Below the pieces are notes generated by a model. The model did no database searches and was not told the origin of the DNA. It saw only the letters and a program-made list of their open reading frames with translations. From Massilia sp. METH4 (GTDB taxonomy: Bacteria; Pseudomonadota; Gammaproteobacteria; Burkholderiales; Burkholderiaceae_D): a stretch of DNA of 64,000 nt. Below are positions 26,175 to 36,071 of the stretch, piece by piece; the first letter of the stretch is position 1, and the number at the start of each line of letters is the position of its first letter. Both the position numbers and the translations under genes were made by a program. The stretch is from positions 6,696,001-6,760,000 of the forward strand of contig NZ_CP146614.1 of NCBI RefSeq assembly GCF_037094685.1. The letters run 5' to 3'.

Positions 26175-26195
26175 CGAGACGATCGTAAAGCCGGC

Positions 26196-28103
26196 TTACT
26201 TCAACAGCATCTCGTTCATCCGCTTCACGAACGCGGCCGGATCGGCCAGCGTACCGCCTTCGGCCAGCAAAGCCTGGTCGAACAGCAGGTGCGCCCAGTC
26301 GGCGAACTTGCCGCTGTCGTCGTTCTCGTATTTCAGGCGCGTGACCAGCGGGTGGTTCGGGTTGATCTCGAGGATCGGCTTGGTCTCCGGCGCGGTCTGG
26401 CCGGCCGCCTTCAGCATGCGCAGCAGGTTGCCGGACAGTTCATGCTCGTCCGCCACCAGGCAGGCCGGGGAGTCGGTCAGGCGGAAGGTCACGCGCACGT
26501 CCTTGGCCTTGTCGCCCAGCGTGCCTTTCATCTTCTCGACCAGGTCCTTGTACTGCGCTTCGGTTTCCTCGTGCTCCTTCTTCTCGGCCTCGTCTTCCAG
26601 CTTGCCCAGGTCCAGGCCGCCCTTGGCGACGGACACCAGTTCCTTGCCGTCAAACTCGGTCAGGAAGGACAGCATCCACTCGTCCACGCGGTCGGTCAGC
26701 AGCAGCACTTCCACGCCCTTCTTGCGGAAGATTTCCAGGTGCGGGCTGTTCTTCGCGGCCGTGAAGCTCTCGCCCGTCACGTAGTAGATCTTTTCCTGGC
26801 CTTCCTTCATGCGGCCCACGTAGTCGGCCAGCGCGACGGTCTGCTCGGAAGTATCATTGTGCGTGGAGGCGAAGCGCAGCAGCTTGGCCAGGCGGTCCTT
26901 GTTCGTGAAGTCTTCGCCCACGCCTTCCTTCAGCACCTGGCCGAACTCGGTCCAGAAGGTCTGGTACTTGTCCTTCTTTTCCTGCTCCTCGGCGTTGGCC
27001 AGTTCTTCCAGCATGCCGATCACGCGCTTGGTCGAGCCTTCGCGGATCGCCTTCACGTCGCGCGATTCCTGCAGGATTTCGCGCGACACGTTCAGCGGCA
27101 GGTCGGCCGAGTCGATCACACCCTTCACGAAGCGCAGGTACGTCGGCATCAGCTGCTCGGCGTCGTCCATGATGAATACGCGCTTCACGTACAGCTTGAT
27201 GCCGCCGCGCTTGTTGCGGTCCCACAGGTCGAACGGCGCCTTGGCCGGAATGTACAGCAGCTGCGTGTATTCGCTGCGGCCTTCCACGCGGTTGTGCGTG
27301 TAGGTCAGCGGCGCGCCGAAGTCATGCGACACGTGCTTGTAGAATTCCTCGTACTGCTCCGGCGTGATGTCGCTCTTGGAACGGGCCCACAGCGCACTGG
27401 CCTGGTTGATGGTTTCCAGCTCATCCCTGGTCACCATCTCCTTCTTCTCTTCGTCCCACTCTTCCTTCGCCATCTGGATCGGCAGCGAGATGTGGTCGGA
27501 ATACTTGGTGATGATGGACTTCAGCTTCCACGTGGACAGCAGCTCGTCTTCACCCTCGCGCAGGTGCAGGATGATGTCGGTGCCGCGGTTCGTCTTCTCG
27601 ATCGATTCCACGCTGTAGTCGCCTTCGCCGGTCGATTCCCAGCGCACGGCATCACTTGCTTCGAGTCCTGCCCGGCGCGTCTCGACGGTGATGCGGTCGG
27701 CCACGATGAAGCCGGAGTAGAAGCCCACGCCGAACTGGCCGATCAGCGCGGCATCCTTCTGCTGGTCGCCGGAGAGCTTGCCGAAGAATTCCTTGGTGCC
27801 CGACTTGGCGATCGTGCCCAGGTGGCTGATGACTTCATCGCGGCTCATGCCGATGCCGTTGTCCGAAATCGTGATCGTGCGGGCCGCCTTGTCGAACGCC
27901 ACCTTGATCTTCAGTTCGTGGTCGTTGCCATACAGGGCGTCGTTGTTGATGGCTTCGAAGCGCAGCTTGTCGGCCGCGTCCGATGCGTTGGAGATCAGCT
28001 CGCGCAGGAAGATTTCCTTGTTCGAGTACAGCGAGTGGATCATCAGCTGCAGCAGCTGTTTCACTTCCGCCTGGAAGCCCAGGGTTTCTTTATTATCTGA
28101 CAT
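26196..28103 (-). CDS. htpG: Molecular chaperone HtpG (Hsp90)
   Basis: 635 residues, full length. ATP-dependent chaperone of the cytoplasm. N-terminal GHKL ATPase domain with [38 protein letters not shown] and a GQFGVGFYS lid region; middle domain with [21 protein letters not shown]-terminal dimerisation domain. GAGGA lies 5 nt before the ATG. A heat-shock-like promoter is at 28141-28169. Monocistronic. Confidence 0.98.
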   Translation of the reverse strand: MSDNKETLGFQAEVKQLLQLMIHSLYSNKEIFLRELISNASDAADKLRFEAINNDALYGNDHELKIKVAFDKAARTITISDNGIGMSRDEVISHLGTIAKSGTKEFFGKLSGDQQKDAALIGQFGVGFYSGFIVADRITVETRRAGLEASDAVRWESTGEGDYSVESIEKTNRGTDIILHLREGEDELLSTWKLKSIITKYSDHISLPIQMAKEEWDEEKKEMVTRDELETINQASALWARSKSDITPEQYEEFYKHVSHDFGAPLTYTHNRVEGRSEYTQLLYIPAKAPFDLWDRNKRGGIKLYVKRVFIMDDAEQLMPTYLRFVKGVIDSADLPLNVSREILQESRDVKAIREGSTKRVIGMLEELANAEEQEKKDKYQTFWTEFGQVLKEGVGEDFTNKDRLAKLLRFASTHNDTSEQTVALADYVGRMKEGQEKIYYVTGESFTAAKNSPHLEIFRKKGVEVLLLTDRVDEWMLSFLTEFDGKELVSVAKGGLDLGKLEDEAEKKEHEETEAQYKDLVEKMKGTLGDKAKDVRVTFRLTDSPACLVADEHELSGNLLRMLKAAGQTAPETKPILEINPNHPLVTRLKYENDDSGKFADWAHLLFDQALLAEGGTLADPAAFVKRMNEMLLK

Positions 28104-28140
28104 ATGGTCCTCAAAAATGAGCGGGTGAATTGTTGCCGTG

Positions 28141-28169
28141 ATATGGGATTGATGATTCTATCTTTCAAG
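28141..28169 (-). promoter_or_regulatory. Sigma-32-type heat-shock promoter of htpG
   Basis: On the minus strand: -35 CTTGAAA (28169-28163), 15-nt spacer, -10 CCCATAT (28147-28141). This matches the RpoH consensus (CTTGAAA, 11-16 nt, CCCCATNT) except for one C. Predicted start of transcription is about 30 nt before the htpG ATG. Confidence 0.75.
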
Positions 28170-28210
28170 AGCTTTTTGACAAAGCCCCCGCGTGCTCATC
28201 CCGGTTCCTT

Positions 28211-29647
28211 CTACCGCAGTTCCTTCTCCAGGAAGCGCCAGATCGCCGGGTCCTGCATCGCCGCCACGTTCAGCCGCATGAAGGTGGATGGCAGCTGGCT
28301 CGGCGAGAACAGGCTGCCGGGCGCCAGCAGGATACCCTGCGCCATCGCCCGCTCGGCCAGCACATTGGTGTCGCGACCGGCATCGGCCCACACGAACATG
28401 CCGGCCGGCGGCGCCACGTCGATGCGCAAGCCCACGCGTTCCATCTGGCGCACGGTGCGGGCGCGCAGCCCGTCGAGCCGGGTGCGCATCCGTTCGGCGT
28501 GCTTGCGGTAGGCACCTTCCGAGAGGATCTTGTAGACCACCCGTTCCCCGATATCGCTGGTCGTCAGCGTCTGCAGCATCTTGCGGTCCGCCAGCCGGTG
28601 CGCCAGCTCGGGCGACGTGGCGATGAAGCCCACGCGCAGGTTGGCTGCCATCGTCTTTGAAAAGCCGGACAGGTAGATCACCCGCTGCAACTGGTCCAGC
28701 GCGGCCAGCCGCGTGGCCGGCTGCACCGCGCTGCCGGGGTGCAGGTCGCAATAGATATCGTCCTCGACGACGGTGATGCCGTGTTCGGCCGCTATCCGCA
28801 GCACCTGGTAAGCCTTGGCGGCGGACAGCGAGGTGGAACTGGGGTTGTGCAGCACCGAGTTGATGACATACAGCTTGGGCTTGTGCAGCGCCGCCAGCTC
28901 GGCCAGCCGGGCGATGTCGGGGCCGTCGGCCAGGCGCGGCACGCCGATCACGCGCGCGCCCAGGGCGGCGAACGAGCCGAACATCAGGAACCATGCCGGG
29001 TCGTCGACCAGCACCGTATCGCCGGGCCGCGTGAATTCGCGCGCCACCATGTCCAGCGCCTGTGTCACGCCGGCCGTGGTGACGATCTGTTCGGGCGCCG
29101 CGCCGATTTCCAGCTCGGCCAGCTTGCGTTGCAATTGCTGGCGCAGCGGCAGCGAACCTTGCGGAACACCATAGTTCACGAGCAGGCCGCTGCCCTGCCG
29201 GCCGATGGCGCGCAAGGCATTGGCCACGGCCGCGCCGTCGAGCCAGTCGCCGGGCAGTACGCCCGTGCCGGGCGTTTGCTGGTGCGGCATCTGGCGGAAC
29301 ATGTTCCGCACCAGCCAGACGACATCGAGCGACTGGGTCGCCGGTTCCGGCGCGCTCGGCGCCGGCGCCGGGCTGTGCAGCGGCGTGCGCTCGCGGATGA
29401 AGAAGCCGGCGCCGCGGCGCGATTCCAGGTAGCCGCGTGCAACCAGCTTGTCGTACGCGGCCACGACCGTGAATGGCGACACGCCATGGCTCTCGGCGAA
29501 GCGGCGGATGGAAGGCATGCGGCTGCCGCTGCGCAGCACCCGCTCGTCGATGCGCGCCGCCACCGTGCGCACGATCTGGTCGGTCAGCGATTCGCCGGCT
29601 TCGCGGCTGAGCGTGCCAACGGCTGGGGTGGCAAGCGTATTGGTCAT
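28211..29647 (-). CDS. MocR-type GntR/aminotransferase transcriptional regulator
   Basis: 478 residues. N-terminal winged helix of the GntR family (about 15-85; RMPSIRRFAESHGVSPFTVV, LVARGYLESRRGAGFFI), a linker, then a fold-type I aminotransferase-like domain (about 120-478) with VDDPAWFLMFG, the aspartate region VVEDDIYCDL and the PLP lysine in YLSGFSKTMAANLRVG. MocR proteins use PLP to sense amino compounds. It is divergent, across 99 bp, from the dehydratase-exporter pair, which it probably controls. Confidence 0.9.
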   Translation of the reverse strand: MTNTLATPAVGTLSREAGESLTDQIVRTVAARIDERVLRSGSRMPSIRRFAESHGVSPFTVVAAYDKLVARGYLESRRGAGFFIRERTPLHSPAPAPSAPEPATQSLDVVWLVRNMFRQMPHQQTPGTGVLPGDWLDGAAVANALRAIGRQGSGLLVNYGVPQGSLPLRQQLQRKLAELEIGAAPEQIVTTAGVTQALDMVAREFTRPGDTVLVDDPAWFLMFGSFAALGARVIGVPRLADGPDIARLAELAALHKPKLYVINSVLHNPSSTSLSAAKAYQVLRIAAEHGITVVEDDIYCDLHPGSAVQPATRLAALDQLQRVIYLSGFSKTMAANLRVGFIATSPELAHRLADRKMLQTLTTSDIGERVVYKILSEGAYRKHAERMRTRLDGLRARTVRQMERVGLRIDVAPPAGMFVWADAGRDTNVLAERAMAQGILLAPGSLFSPSQLPSTFMRLNVAAMQDPAIWRFLEKELR

Positions 29648-29746
29648 ATCACCGTCACAGTTATTCGGATCATCCGGGAAAGTGTATTGGCACTGTACTG
29701 GCCGTTTATTCTACGATACACCCATTCCCCAACGAAAGCCAACGCC

Positions 29747-30724
29747 ATGAACGCCCTGCCGACCCTGCCCGAGATCGAAGCCGCCGCCGCCATCGTCCAT
29801 GGCGCGATGCCACCCACCCCGCAATTTCGCTGGCCCCTGCTGGAGGAAGCGCTTGGCACGACCGCATGGGTCAAGCACGAGAACCACACGCCGACGGGCG
29901 CGTTCAAGGTGCGGGGCGGGCTGGTCTACCTGCACCGGTACGCCGGGCGTCAGGCGCACCTGCCGGGGCTGGTCTCGGCCACGCGCGGCAACCACGGGCA
30001 GTCGCTCGCCTACGCCGCGCGGCGCCACGGCGTGGCCGTGACGATCGTGGTCCCGCATGGCAACAGCGTGGAGAAAAACGCCGCCATGCGCGCGCTCGGC
30101 GCCACGCTGATCGAGCACGGCGACGACTTCCAGGCCAGCCGCGAGTACGCACTCGCCCTGGCCGAGCGCGTCGGCCTGCACATGGTGCCCTCCTACCACC
30201 CGGACCTGGTGGCCGGCGTGGCCACCGGCTGGCTGGAATTCTTCCGGGCCTCCCCGGACCTGGAGACGGTCTTCGTGCCGATCGGCCAGGGCTCCGGCTT
30301 CGCCGGTGCGGTCGCGGCGCGGCAGGCGCTGGGCCACCGCGCCCGCATCATTGGCGTGGTATCGCAGCAGGCGCCGGCCTACCTGCTGTCGTGGCGGGCG
30401 CGGCAGACGCTGTCCGCTCCGGTGGGCGCCACGATCGCCGACGGCATGGCTTGCCGCGTGCCCGAGCCCGCCTCGCTGGCCCTGACGTTCCAGCATGCGG
30501 ACGATATCGTGGCCGTCAGCGATGCCGAGGTGGCCGCCGCCATGCGCCTGTATTACGCTGCCACCCACAACGTCGCCGAAGGCGCGGGTGCGGCCGCGCT
30601 GGCCGCAGCCCTGCAGTTGAAGGACGATCCACGGGTGCGCGGCCGCGTGGTGGGGCTGCCGCTGACGGGCGCGAACGTCGACGCGCCGGTGCTGGCGGGC
30701 GTGCTCCAGGAGACGCCGCGATGA
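29747..30724 (+). CDS. Threonine/serine dehydratase-like PLP enzyme
   Basis: 325 residues from the ATG at 29747; the reading frame continues far upstream but without homology. Fold-type II PLP enzyme: lysine in NHTPTGAFKVRGGL, SATRGNHGQSLAYAARRHGV, and a glycine loop GQGSGFAGAVAA. It resembles threonine dehydratases without the C-terminal ACT regulatory domain, so it is catabolic rather than biosynthetic; exact substrate uncertain. Its TGA overlaps the ATG of the next gene by 4 bp. Confidence 0.85.
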   Translation: MNALPTLPEIEAAAAIVHGAMPPTPQFRWPLLEEALGTTAWVKHENHTPTGAFKVRGGLVYLHRYAGRQAHLPGLVSATRGNHGQSLAYAARRHGVAVTIVVPHGNSVEKNAAMRALGATLIEHGDDFQASREYALALAERVGLHMVPSYHPDLVAGVATGWLEFFRASPDLETVFVPIGQGSGFAGAVAARQALGHRARIIGVVSQQAPAYLLSWRARQTLSAPVGATIADGMACRVPEPASLALTFQHADDIVAVSDAEVAAAMRLYYAATHNVAEGAGAAALAAALQLKDDPRVRGRVVGLPLTGANVDAPVLAGVLQETPR

Positions 30725-31644
30725 GCGCCCCGCCGGTCATCCCCCGCGTGTCGACGGTCTCGGGCCGCTCCGACGAAACGGCCGGCATGCTGCTGGGCCT
30801 GGTGGGGGTGGCGATCTTCAGCCTGACCCTGCCGTTCACCCGGCTGGCCGTCGCGGAGCTGGACCCGCTGTTCGCAACGATGGGCCGCGCCGTCGTGGCC
30901 GCCCTGCTGGCCGGCCTGTGGCTGTGGTGGCGGCGGGCGCCGCTGCCCGGCCGGGCCGCGCTGCCGGGCCTGTTCATCGTATCGGCCGGCTGCGTGATCG
31001 GCTTTCCGCTGCTGACGTCGATCGCGATGCGCTCGCTGCCCGCCGCGCACGGCGCCGTGCTGGTCGGCATCCTGCCGCTGGCCACCGCCCTCTTTGCCGC
31101 GCTGCGCGGCCACGAGCGGCCATCCGCCGGCTTCTGGGGCATGGCACTGGCCGGTTCCGCGCTGGTGGTGGGCTTCGCGCTGCGCCAGGGCGGCGGCGCG
31201 CTGCACCTGGCGGACGTGCTGATGCTGGGCGCCGTGGTTTCCGCAGGCCTGGGCTACGCGGAAGGCGGCCGGCTGTCGCAGGCGCTGGGCGGCCAGCAGG
31301 TGATCAGCTGGGCGCTGCTGCTGTCGCTGCCCGTTGCATTGCCGCTGGCGGCCTGGGACATCTGGCGCCACGGCGCCGGCCTGGGCGCCGCCGGCGCGGC
31401 GGCCTGGAGCGGCTTCGCCTACACCTGTGTGTTCTCGATGTTCGTGGGTTTCATTTTCTGGTACCGCGGCATGGCGCGCGGCGGCGTGGCCCGCGTGGGC
31501 CAGGTGCAGCTGCTGCAGCCCTTCCTTACCTTGCTGGGCGCCGCCGCCGTGCTGGGCGAGCCCTTGCAGGCGGCCCACCTGCTGTTCGCGCTGGCGGTGA
31601 TCGCCACCGTGGCGCTGGGCCGCAGGATGGCGGTGCGGCGCTGA
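30721..31644 (+). CDS. EamA/DMT family transporter
   Basis: 307 residues with about ten transmembrane helices in two EamA repeats. The first begins MLLGLVGVAIFSLTLPFTRL and the second is around ADVLMLGAVVSAGLGYAEGG. Inner-membrane exporter of small molecules, in many cases amino acids. Translationally coupled to the dehydratase (ATGA overlap), so it probably exports the same amino acid or its product, under control of the divergent MocR protein. This link is inference. Confidence 0.85.
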   Translation: MSAPPVIPRVSTVSGRSDETAGMLLGLVGVAIFSLTLPFTRLAVAELDPLFATMGRAVVAALLAGLWLWWRRAPLPGRAALPGLFIVSAGCVIGFPLLTSIAMRSLPAAHGAVLVGILPLATALFAALRGHERPSAGFWGMALAGSALVVGFALRQGGGALHLADVLMLGAVVSAGLGYAEGGRLSQALGGQQVISWALLLSLPVALPLAAWDIWRHGAGLGAAGAAAWSGFAYTCVFSMFVGFIFWYRGMARGGVARVGQVQLLQPFLTLLGAAAVLGEPLQAAHLLFALAVIATVALGRRMAVRR

Positions 31645-31738
31645 TATTCAACCATGGGCAGGCCCGGCTGCTGGTCGTACAATACCGGGATCGCTTTTTT
31701 CATTAGAAATCTTTTAATACAACCCATCTGGAGACAGA

Positions 31739-32200
31739 ATGTCCGTCTACGAAAAACTGAAGTCGCTCGATATCACCCTCGCCGCCCCCGCCAAGCCGGC
31801 CGCCGCTTACGTCATGCATGCCGCGATCGGCAATACCGTGTTCCTGTCCGGCCACATCGCCAAGAAGCCGGGCGGCGCCGTGTGGGTGGGCCAGTTGGGC
31901 AAGGATATCGACACGGCCGAAGGCAAGGAAGCGGCGCGCGCCGTCGCGATCGACCTGCTGGGCACGTTGCAGGAAGCCTGCGGCGGCGACCTGAACCGCG
32001 TGAAGCGCATCGTCAAGGTGATGAGCCTGGTGAACTCCACGCCGGACTTCACCGAGCAGCACCTGGTCACGAACGGCGCTTCCGAGCTGCTGGGCGAGGT
32101 GTTCGGCGAAGCCGGCGCGCATGCCCGCTCGGCCTTCGGCGTGGCGCAGCTGCCGCTGGGCGCCTGCGTGGAAATCGAGCTGATCGCCGAACTCGCCTGA
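31739..32200 (+). CDS. RidA family protein
   Basis: 153 residues, longer than typical RidA (about 130) and like the YjgH/TdcF-related subgroup. Core features: GNTVFLSGHIAKKPGG, LNRVKRIVKVMSLVNSTPDF, HARSAFGVAQLPLGACVEIE. RidA proteins hydrolyse reactive enamine/imine intermediates released by PLP dehydratases. Its position after a dehydratase and before an aminotransferase suits that role. GGAG precedes the ATG. Confidence 0.87.
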   Translation: MSVYEKLKSLDITLAAPAKPAAAYVMHAAIGNTVFLSGHIAKKPGGAVWVGQLGKDIDTAEGKEAARAVAIDLLGTLQEACGGDLNRVKRIVKVMSLVNSTPDFTEQHLVTNGASELLGEVFGEAGAHARSAFGVAQLPLGACVEIELIAELA

Positions 32201-32314
32201 TTTCTTACAATGTAGCAAGGGCGCGGCCTACCCGGCCGCGCTCTCCATGAGCCGCCACAAGCGCGCTTGTTTCCCGGCCGGGCCCCGCCCGCAGCCCTTT
32301 CCTGAGAGAGTCGC

Positions 32315-33508
32315 ATGAAAATCGAAAACCCCAATCCGATCCAGTGGCATTTTTCCGAACGCGCCCAGCAGCTGCAAAGCTCCTTCATCCGCGAGATCCT
32401 GAAGATCACGCAGCAGCCCGAGATCATCTCGTTCGCGGGCGGCCTGCCCTCGCCGGCCACCTTCCCGGTGGACGTGATGAAGAGCGCGTTCGACAAGGTG
32501 CTGTCCACCACCGGCACCACCGCGCTGCAATACGGCCCGACGGACGGCTACATGCCGCTGCGCCAGTGGATCGCCGACTCGCTCTCGAAGAATGGCGCGA
32601 AGATCGTGCCGGAACAAGTGCTGATGGTGTCGGGCTCGCAGCAGGCCCTCGACCTGCTGGGCAAGGTGCTCATCGACGAAGGCAGCCGCGTGCTCGTGGA
32701 AACCCCGAGCTACCTGGGCGCCCTGCAAGCGTTCTCCGTGTACCGCCCCGAATTCGCCTCCGTGCGCACCGATGACGACGGCCTGGTGCCGGCCTCGATC
32801 GCGCCGGTGGCGCAAGGCGCCCGCCTGCTCTACTCGCTGCCGAACTTCCAGAACCCCACCGGCCGCACGCTGTCGGTCGCACGCCGCCAGGAGCTGGTGG
32901 AAACCTGCGCCCGCCTGGGCCTGCCCCTGATCGAGGACGATCCCTACGGCGCCCTGTCGTACAAGGGCGAGCCGATGCCGAAGATGGTGGCGATGAACCC
33001 GGACGGCGTGATCTACATGGGCTCGTTCTCGAAGGTACTGACGCCGGGCATCCGCCTGGGCTACGTCGTGGCCCCGCTGCCGCTGGTGCGCCGTCTTGAA
33101 CTGGCCAAGCAGGCGGCCGACCTGCACACCGCGCAACTGACGCAGATGGTCGTGCACGAAGTGGTGAAGGACGGCTTCCTGGACCGCCACATCCCCACCA
33201 TCCGCGAACTGTACGGCAACCAGTGCCAGGCGATGCTGGACGCGATGGCCGAGCACTTCCCCGCCAGTGTGACGTGGACGAAGCCGCAGGGCGGCATGTT
33301 CATCTGGGTGACGCTGCCCGCGCACATCAATGCGATGGAATTGCTGGACGAAGCGATCAAGGAAAAGGTCGCCTTCGTGCCGGGCGCGCCGTTCTATGCG
33401 AACGAGCCGGAGACGAATACCCTGCGACTGTCGTTCGTGACCGTGCCGCCGGAGCGGATTCGCAAGGGGATCGCGATCCTGGGTGGCCTGATCAAGGCGC
33501 GGATGTAA
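32315..33508 (+). CDS. PLP-dependent aminotransferase, class I/II (LysN/2-aminoadipate type)
   Basis: 397 residues. Fold-type I aminotransferase: IISFAGGLPSPATFP, LQYGPTDGYMPLRQWIAD, LYSLPNFQNPTGRTLS, the aspartate region LIEDDPYGAL and the PLP lysine in MGSFSKVLTPGIRLGY. This pattern is typical of aromatic/2-aminoadipate and branched-chain aminotransferases related to LysN, without the DNA-binding domain of MocR. Exact amino donor unknown. Alone between RidA and the FGGY kinase, to which it is convergent. Confidence 0.87.
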   Translation: MKIENPNPIQWHFSERAQQLQSSFIREILKITQQPEIISFAGGLPSPATFPVDVMKSAFDKVLSTTGTTALQYGPTDGYMPLRQWIADSLSKNGAKIVPEQVLMVSGSQQALDLLGKVLIDEGSRVLVETPSYLGALQAFSVYRPEFASVRTDDDGLVPASIAPVAQGARLLYSLPNFQNPTGRTLSVARRQELVETCARLGLPLIEDDPYGALSYKGEPMPKMVAMNPDGVIYMGSFSKVLTPGIRLGYVVAPLPLVRRLELAKQAADLHTAQLTQMVVHEVVKDGFLDRHIPTIRELYGNQCQAMLDAMAEHFPASVTWTKPQGGMFIWVTLPAHINAMELLDEAIKEKVAFVPGAPFYANEPETNTLRLSFVTVPPERIRKGIAILGGLIKARM

Positions 33509-33573
33509 GCGTATCCCTTGCCTTTGAACTGATCGCCCCCTCGACAGAGGGTGGCGAACTGCAACGGCGCGCG

Positions 33574-35142
33574 TCAACGCGGCGCCGGATATCCCGTGAT
33601 CGCGGCAATCTCCTCGTACATGGGCCGCAGCCGGCGATACATCTTCAGGTAGACACGCCGGTACAAGTCCTCATAGATGCGCCGGTTTGCAGCATCGGGC
33701 AGGAAGGCCCTGCCGGTGCGTGTCATCGCGCCCACGGCCGTCTCGACATCGCGGTGCAAGCCAAGCCCCACGGCGACAGCCATGGCGGCGCCCAGGCCGG
33801 ACGCTTCATGGACATGGGCGCGCACGGCGGGCAAGCCGAAGATGTCGGCCGTCAGCTGCATCGCCGCGTCGCTTTGCGAGCCGCCACCCGCCACACGCAG
33901 CTCCGTGATGCCCACGCCGCTGCGCCGCTCGATCCGCTCCTTCCCTTCACGCAGCGCGTAGGCCAGCCCTTCCAGGATGGCGCGGTACATGTGGGCACGC
34001 GTGTGCACGTCGCCGAAGCCGATCATCGCGCCTTTCGCTTCCGGGCCCGGCACGCGGATGCCGGGGCTCCAGTACGGTTGCAGCATCAGGCCCATCGATC
34101 CCGGCGGCACCGCATGCACGAGGCGGTCGAACAGGGCTTCCGGCGCCAGGCCGTGTTCGGTGGCGGCGGCCAGTTCCCGGTCGCCGAACTGCTCCTTGAA
34201 CCAGTTCACCATCCAGTAGCCGCGGAAGATCTGCACTTCCAGACTGTAGGCGCCGGGCCGGGCCGCCGGGTATGGCGGGATGAAACGCGTGACTTCCACA
34301 TACTTGCTGCTCGTGGTGTTGATCGTGGCCGTGGTGCCGTAGGACAGGCAGGCCAAATGCGGGGCAAGCGCGCCCGTTCCGATCACTTCGCATGCCTTGT
34401 CGGCCGCGGCGGCCACGAGGGGCAAGCCGGACGGGATGCCGGTGGCCGCGGCGGCAGCCGGCGTAATGGCGCCGATCACGGTGCCCGGCGGCGCCAGGTC
34501 GGGCAGCATGCGCCGCTCGATGGCGAGCGCCTGCCACTTCCAGTCGCCGTCGCCGGCCCACCGCTGGCGGCGGTAATCGAACGGAACATAGCCGACCTGC
34601 GAACCCGTGGAGTCAATGAACCGACCGCACAATTGATGGTTCAGGTAGCCGGACAGCAGCAGGAATTTATGGGTACGCGCCCAGATGGCGGGCTCGTTCG
34701 CGGCAATCCAGTTGATCTCGGCCTCGCGCTGGAAGTAGCGCAGCGTGCCGTCGACGCGCGCCAGCCTGAACGCCGCGCGCCACAGCGGCCCCACGCGGGG
34801 CACGCGCTCCAGTTCGGTGCTGCGCTGGTCCAGCCACGTGATGGCCGGGCGCAGCGGCCGCCCGTCCCCATCGACGTTGACCACGGTGCCGCGTTGCGTC
34901 GTCACCGCCACGCCGGCGACCCGCCCGCGCGCGCCGGGCTCCATCAGCCAGAGCCGGCGACAGGCAGCGCACACCGCTTCCCAGTAGCCTTCCGCCCTGT
35001 GCTCGGCCCACCCCGGCCGGTCGGCGTAATACGGCTGCAGCGGCACCTGCGCTTTGGCGACGAGTTCGCCGGCGGGGTCGAACAGCAGTGCGCGCACGCT
35101 TTGCGTGCCGTTATCGATGGCAAGGATCAGCGGGTTGGACAT
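33574..35142 (-). CDS. FGGY-family carbohydrate kinase
   Basis: 522 residues. Two actin-like ATPase lobes: N-terminal LAIDNGTQSVRALLFD, then TTQRGTVVNVD and ITWLDQRS; C-terminal FGGY signature region ELRVAGGGSQSDAAMQLTAD. It phosphorylates a sugar or polyol; the family includes glycerol, xylulose, ribulose and erythritol kinases. No sugar transporter or isomerase is nearby to name the substrate. Confidence 0.88.
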   Translation of the reverse strand: MSNPLILAIDNGTQSVRALLFDPAGELVAKAQVPLQPYYADRPGWAEHRAEGYWEAVCAACRRLWLMEPGARGRVAGVAVTTQRGTVVNVDGDGRPLRPAITWLDQRSTELERVPRVGPLWRAAFRLARVDGTLRYFQREAEINWIAANEPAIWARTHKFLLLSGYLNHQLCGRFIDSTGSQVGYVPFDYRRQRWAGDGDWKWQALAIERRMLPDLAPPGTVIGAITPAAAAATGIPSGLPLVAAAADKACEVIGTGALAPHLACLSYGTTATINTTSSKYVEVTRFIPPYPAARPGAYSLEVQIFRGYWMVNWFKEQFGDRELAAATEHGLAPEALFDRLVHAVPPGSMGLMLQPYWSPGIRVPGPEAKGAMIGFGDVHTRAHMYRAILEGLAYALREGKERIERRSGVGITELRVAGGGSQSDAAMQLTADIFGLPAVRAHVHEASGLGAAMAVAVGLGLHRDVETAVGAMTRTGRAFLPDAANRRIYEDLYRRVYLKMYRRLRPMYEEIAAITGYPAPR

Positions 35143-35169
35143 GGCGGCGGCGCGGCCGGACGCATGCCC

Positions 35170-35703
35170 TCAGCGCGGCGCCTCCGCCGCCTCCTTCAGC
35201 TGCGCGAGCCCCTGCTCGAAATCCGGCCCCGCCATATCCTCCACATCGGTGAACACCTCGATCAGTTTCATCACGAAGGGACTGTTGCCGGACATCGACC
35301 AGGCAACCGCCGTGCCTTCCGGCCGCGGCGTGAGCACGAAGCGCACCTGGTTGTGCGACTCGAACGGCTTGACGAAATCGAGCTTGATGTCGAGCGTGCG
35401 CGGCGGCACGCTGTCGACGATTTCCATCGTGCCCTGCCCCACGTCGTCGTTGCCGCTCCAGCTGTAGATGGCGCCCTTGCCGCGCGGCATGCCGGTGTAG
35501 TCGCGCTGCATGGCTGGATCGAAGCGTTCCCAAGGCGACCAGACAGGCCACTGCCGGAAGTCTTCGAGGTACGAGAACACCCGCTCGGGCGGCGCCTTGA
35601 TCACGATGCTGCGCTCGATCCGGAATGTATCGGGTTTCGTCAGCGCAAGAGCGCTGAGGACGGCGGCGATGATGACGACTGCGAGCAGGAACCTCTTCCA
35701 CAT
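35170..35703 (-). CDS. SRPBCC family protein with N-terminal membrane anchor
   Basis: 177 residues from the ATG at 35703. One N-terminal hydrophobic helix (RFLLAVVIIAAVLSALAL) is followed by a START/Bet v1-like ligand-binding fold: FRIERSIVIKAPPERVFSYL, WPVWSPWERFDPAM, and a late SPFVMKLIEVFTDVEDM helix. Such proteins bind hydrophobic ligands; no enzyme activity can be assigned. It lies 27 bp downstream, in the direction of... the FGGY gene end on the same strand follows it, so the two may share a transcript. Confidence 0.78.
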   Translation of the reverse strand: MWKRFLLAVVIIAAVLSALALTKPDTFRIERSIVIKAPPERVFSYLEDFRQWPVWSPWERFDPAMQRDYTGMPRGKGAIYSWSGNDDVGQGTMEIVDSVPPRTLDIKLDFVKPFESHNQVRFVLTPRPEGTAVAWSMSGNSPFVMKLIEVFTDVEDMAGPDFEQGLAQLKEAAEAPR

Positions 35704-35795
35704 GGCGGTCTCGACGGCGGTGCGCCCGGGGCGCGATGCGTCAAGGCTAGCACAGAGCCAGCAGCGGTCAGCGCCGCGTTCGCGCACCCGACCGC

Positions 35796-36071
35796 TCAGC
35801 CCAGCAGGTCGATCAGGCGCACGCCCGCCAGCAGCCGCGTGAACACGTCGGCGATCGCATACACACCGAGCAATCCCGGCAATACGGCGACGAACATCAG
35901 CGGGGAGCGGATGCGGCAGAAATGCAGCGCGCTGGCTGCGGCCAGCAGGCCCGAGGTGATCGTGAGCACGAACACCGCCAGGTAAGTGGGGGAACTCATC
36001 ACCGAGAGCAGCACAGCGAGCACGCCGGCGATGACTGCCAGGCCAAGAGTCACGTAGGGAATGCCGATCAT
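35796..36071 (-). CDS. Small membrane protein, unknown function
   Basis: 91 residues from the ATG at 36071, preceded by AGGA at 9-nt spacing; longer starts at 36089 or 36116 are possible. Nearly all hydrophobic, with three predicted helices (about 5-25, 30-50, 58-85): VTLGLAVIAGVLAVLLSVMS, then FVLTITSGLLAAASAL, then MFVAVLPGLLGVYAIADVF. No family recognised. Same strand as the SRPBCC gene, 92 bp upstream of it. Confidence 0.6.
   Translation of the reverse strand: MIGIPYVTLGLAVIAGVLAVLLSVMSSPTYLAVFVLTITSGLLAAASALHFCRIRSPLMFVAVLPGLLGVYAIADVFTRLLAGVRLIDLLG

Noticed and set aside
33223..35985. 920-codon plus-strand frame over the FGGY kinase and SRPBCC gene
   Set aside because: Antisense shadow; the minus strand encodes recognisable proteins.
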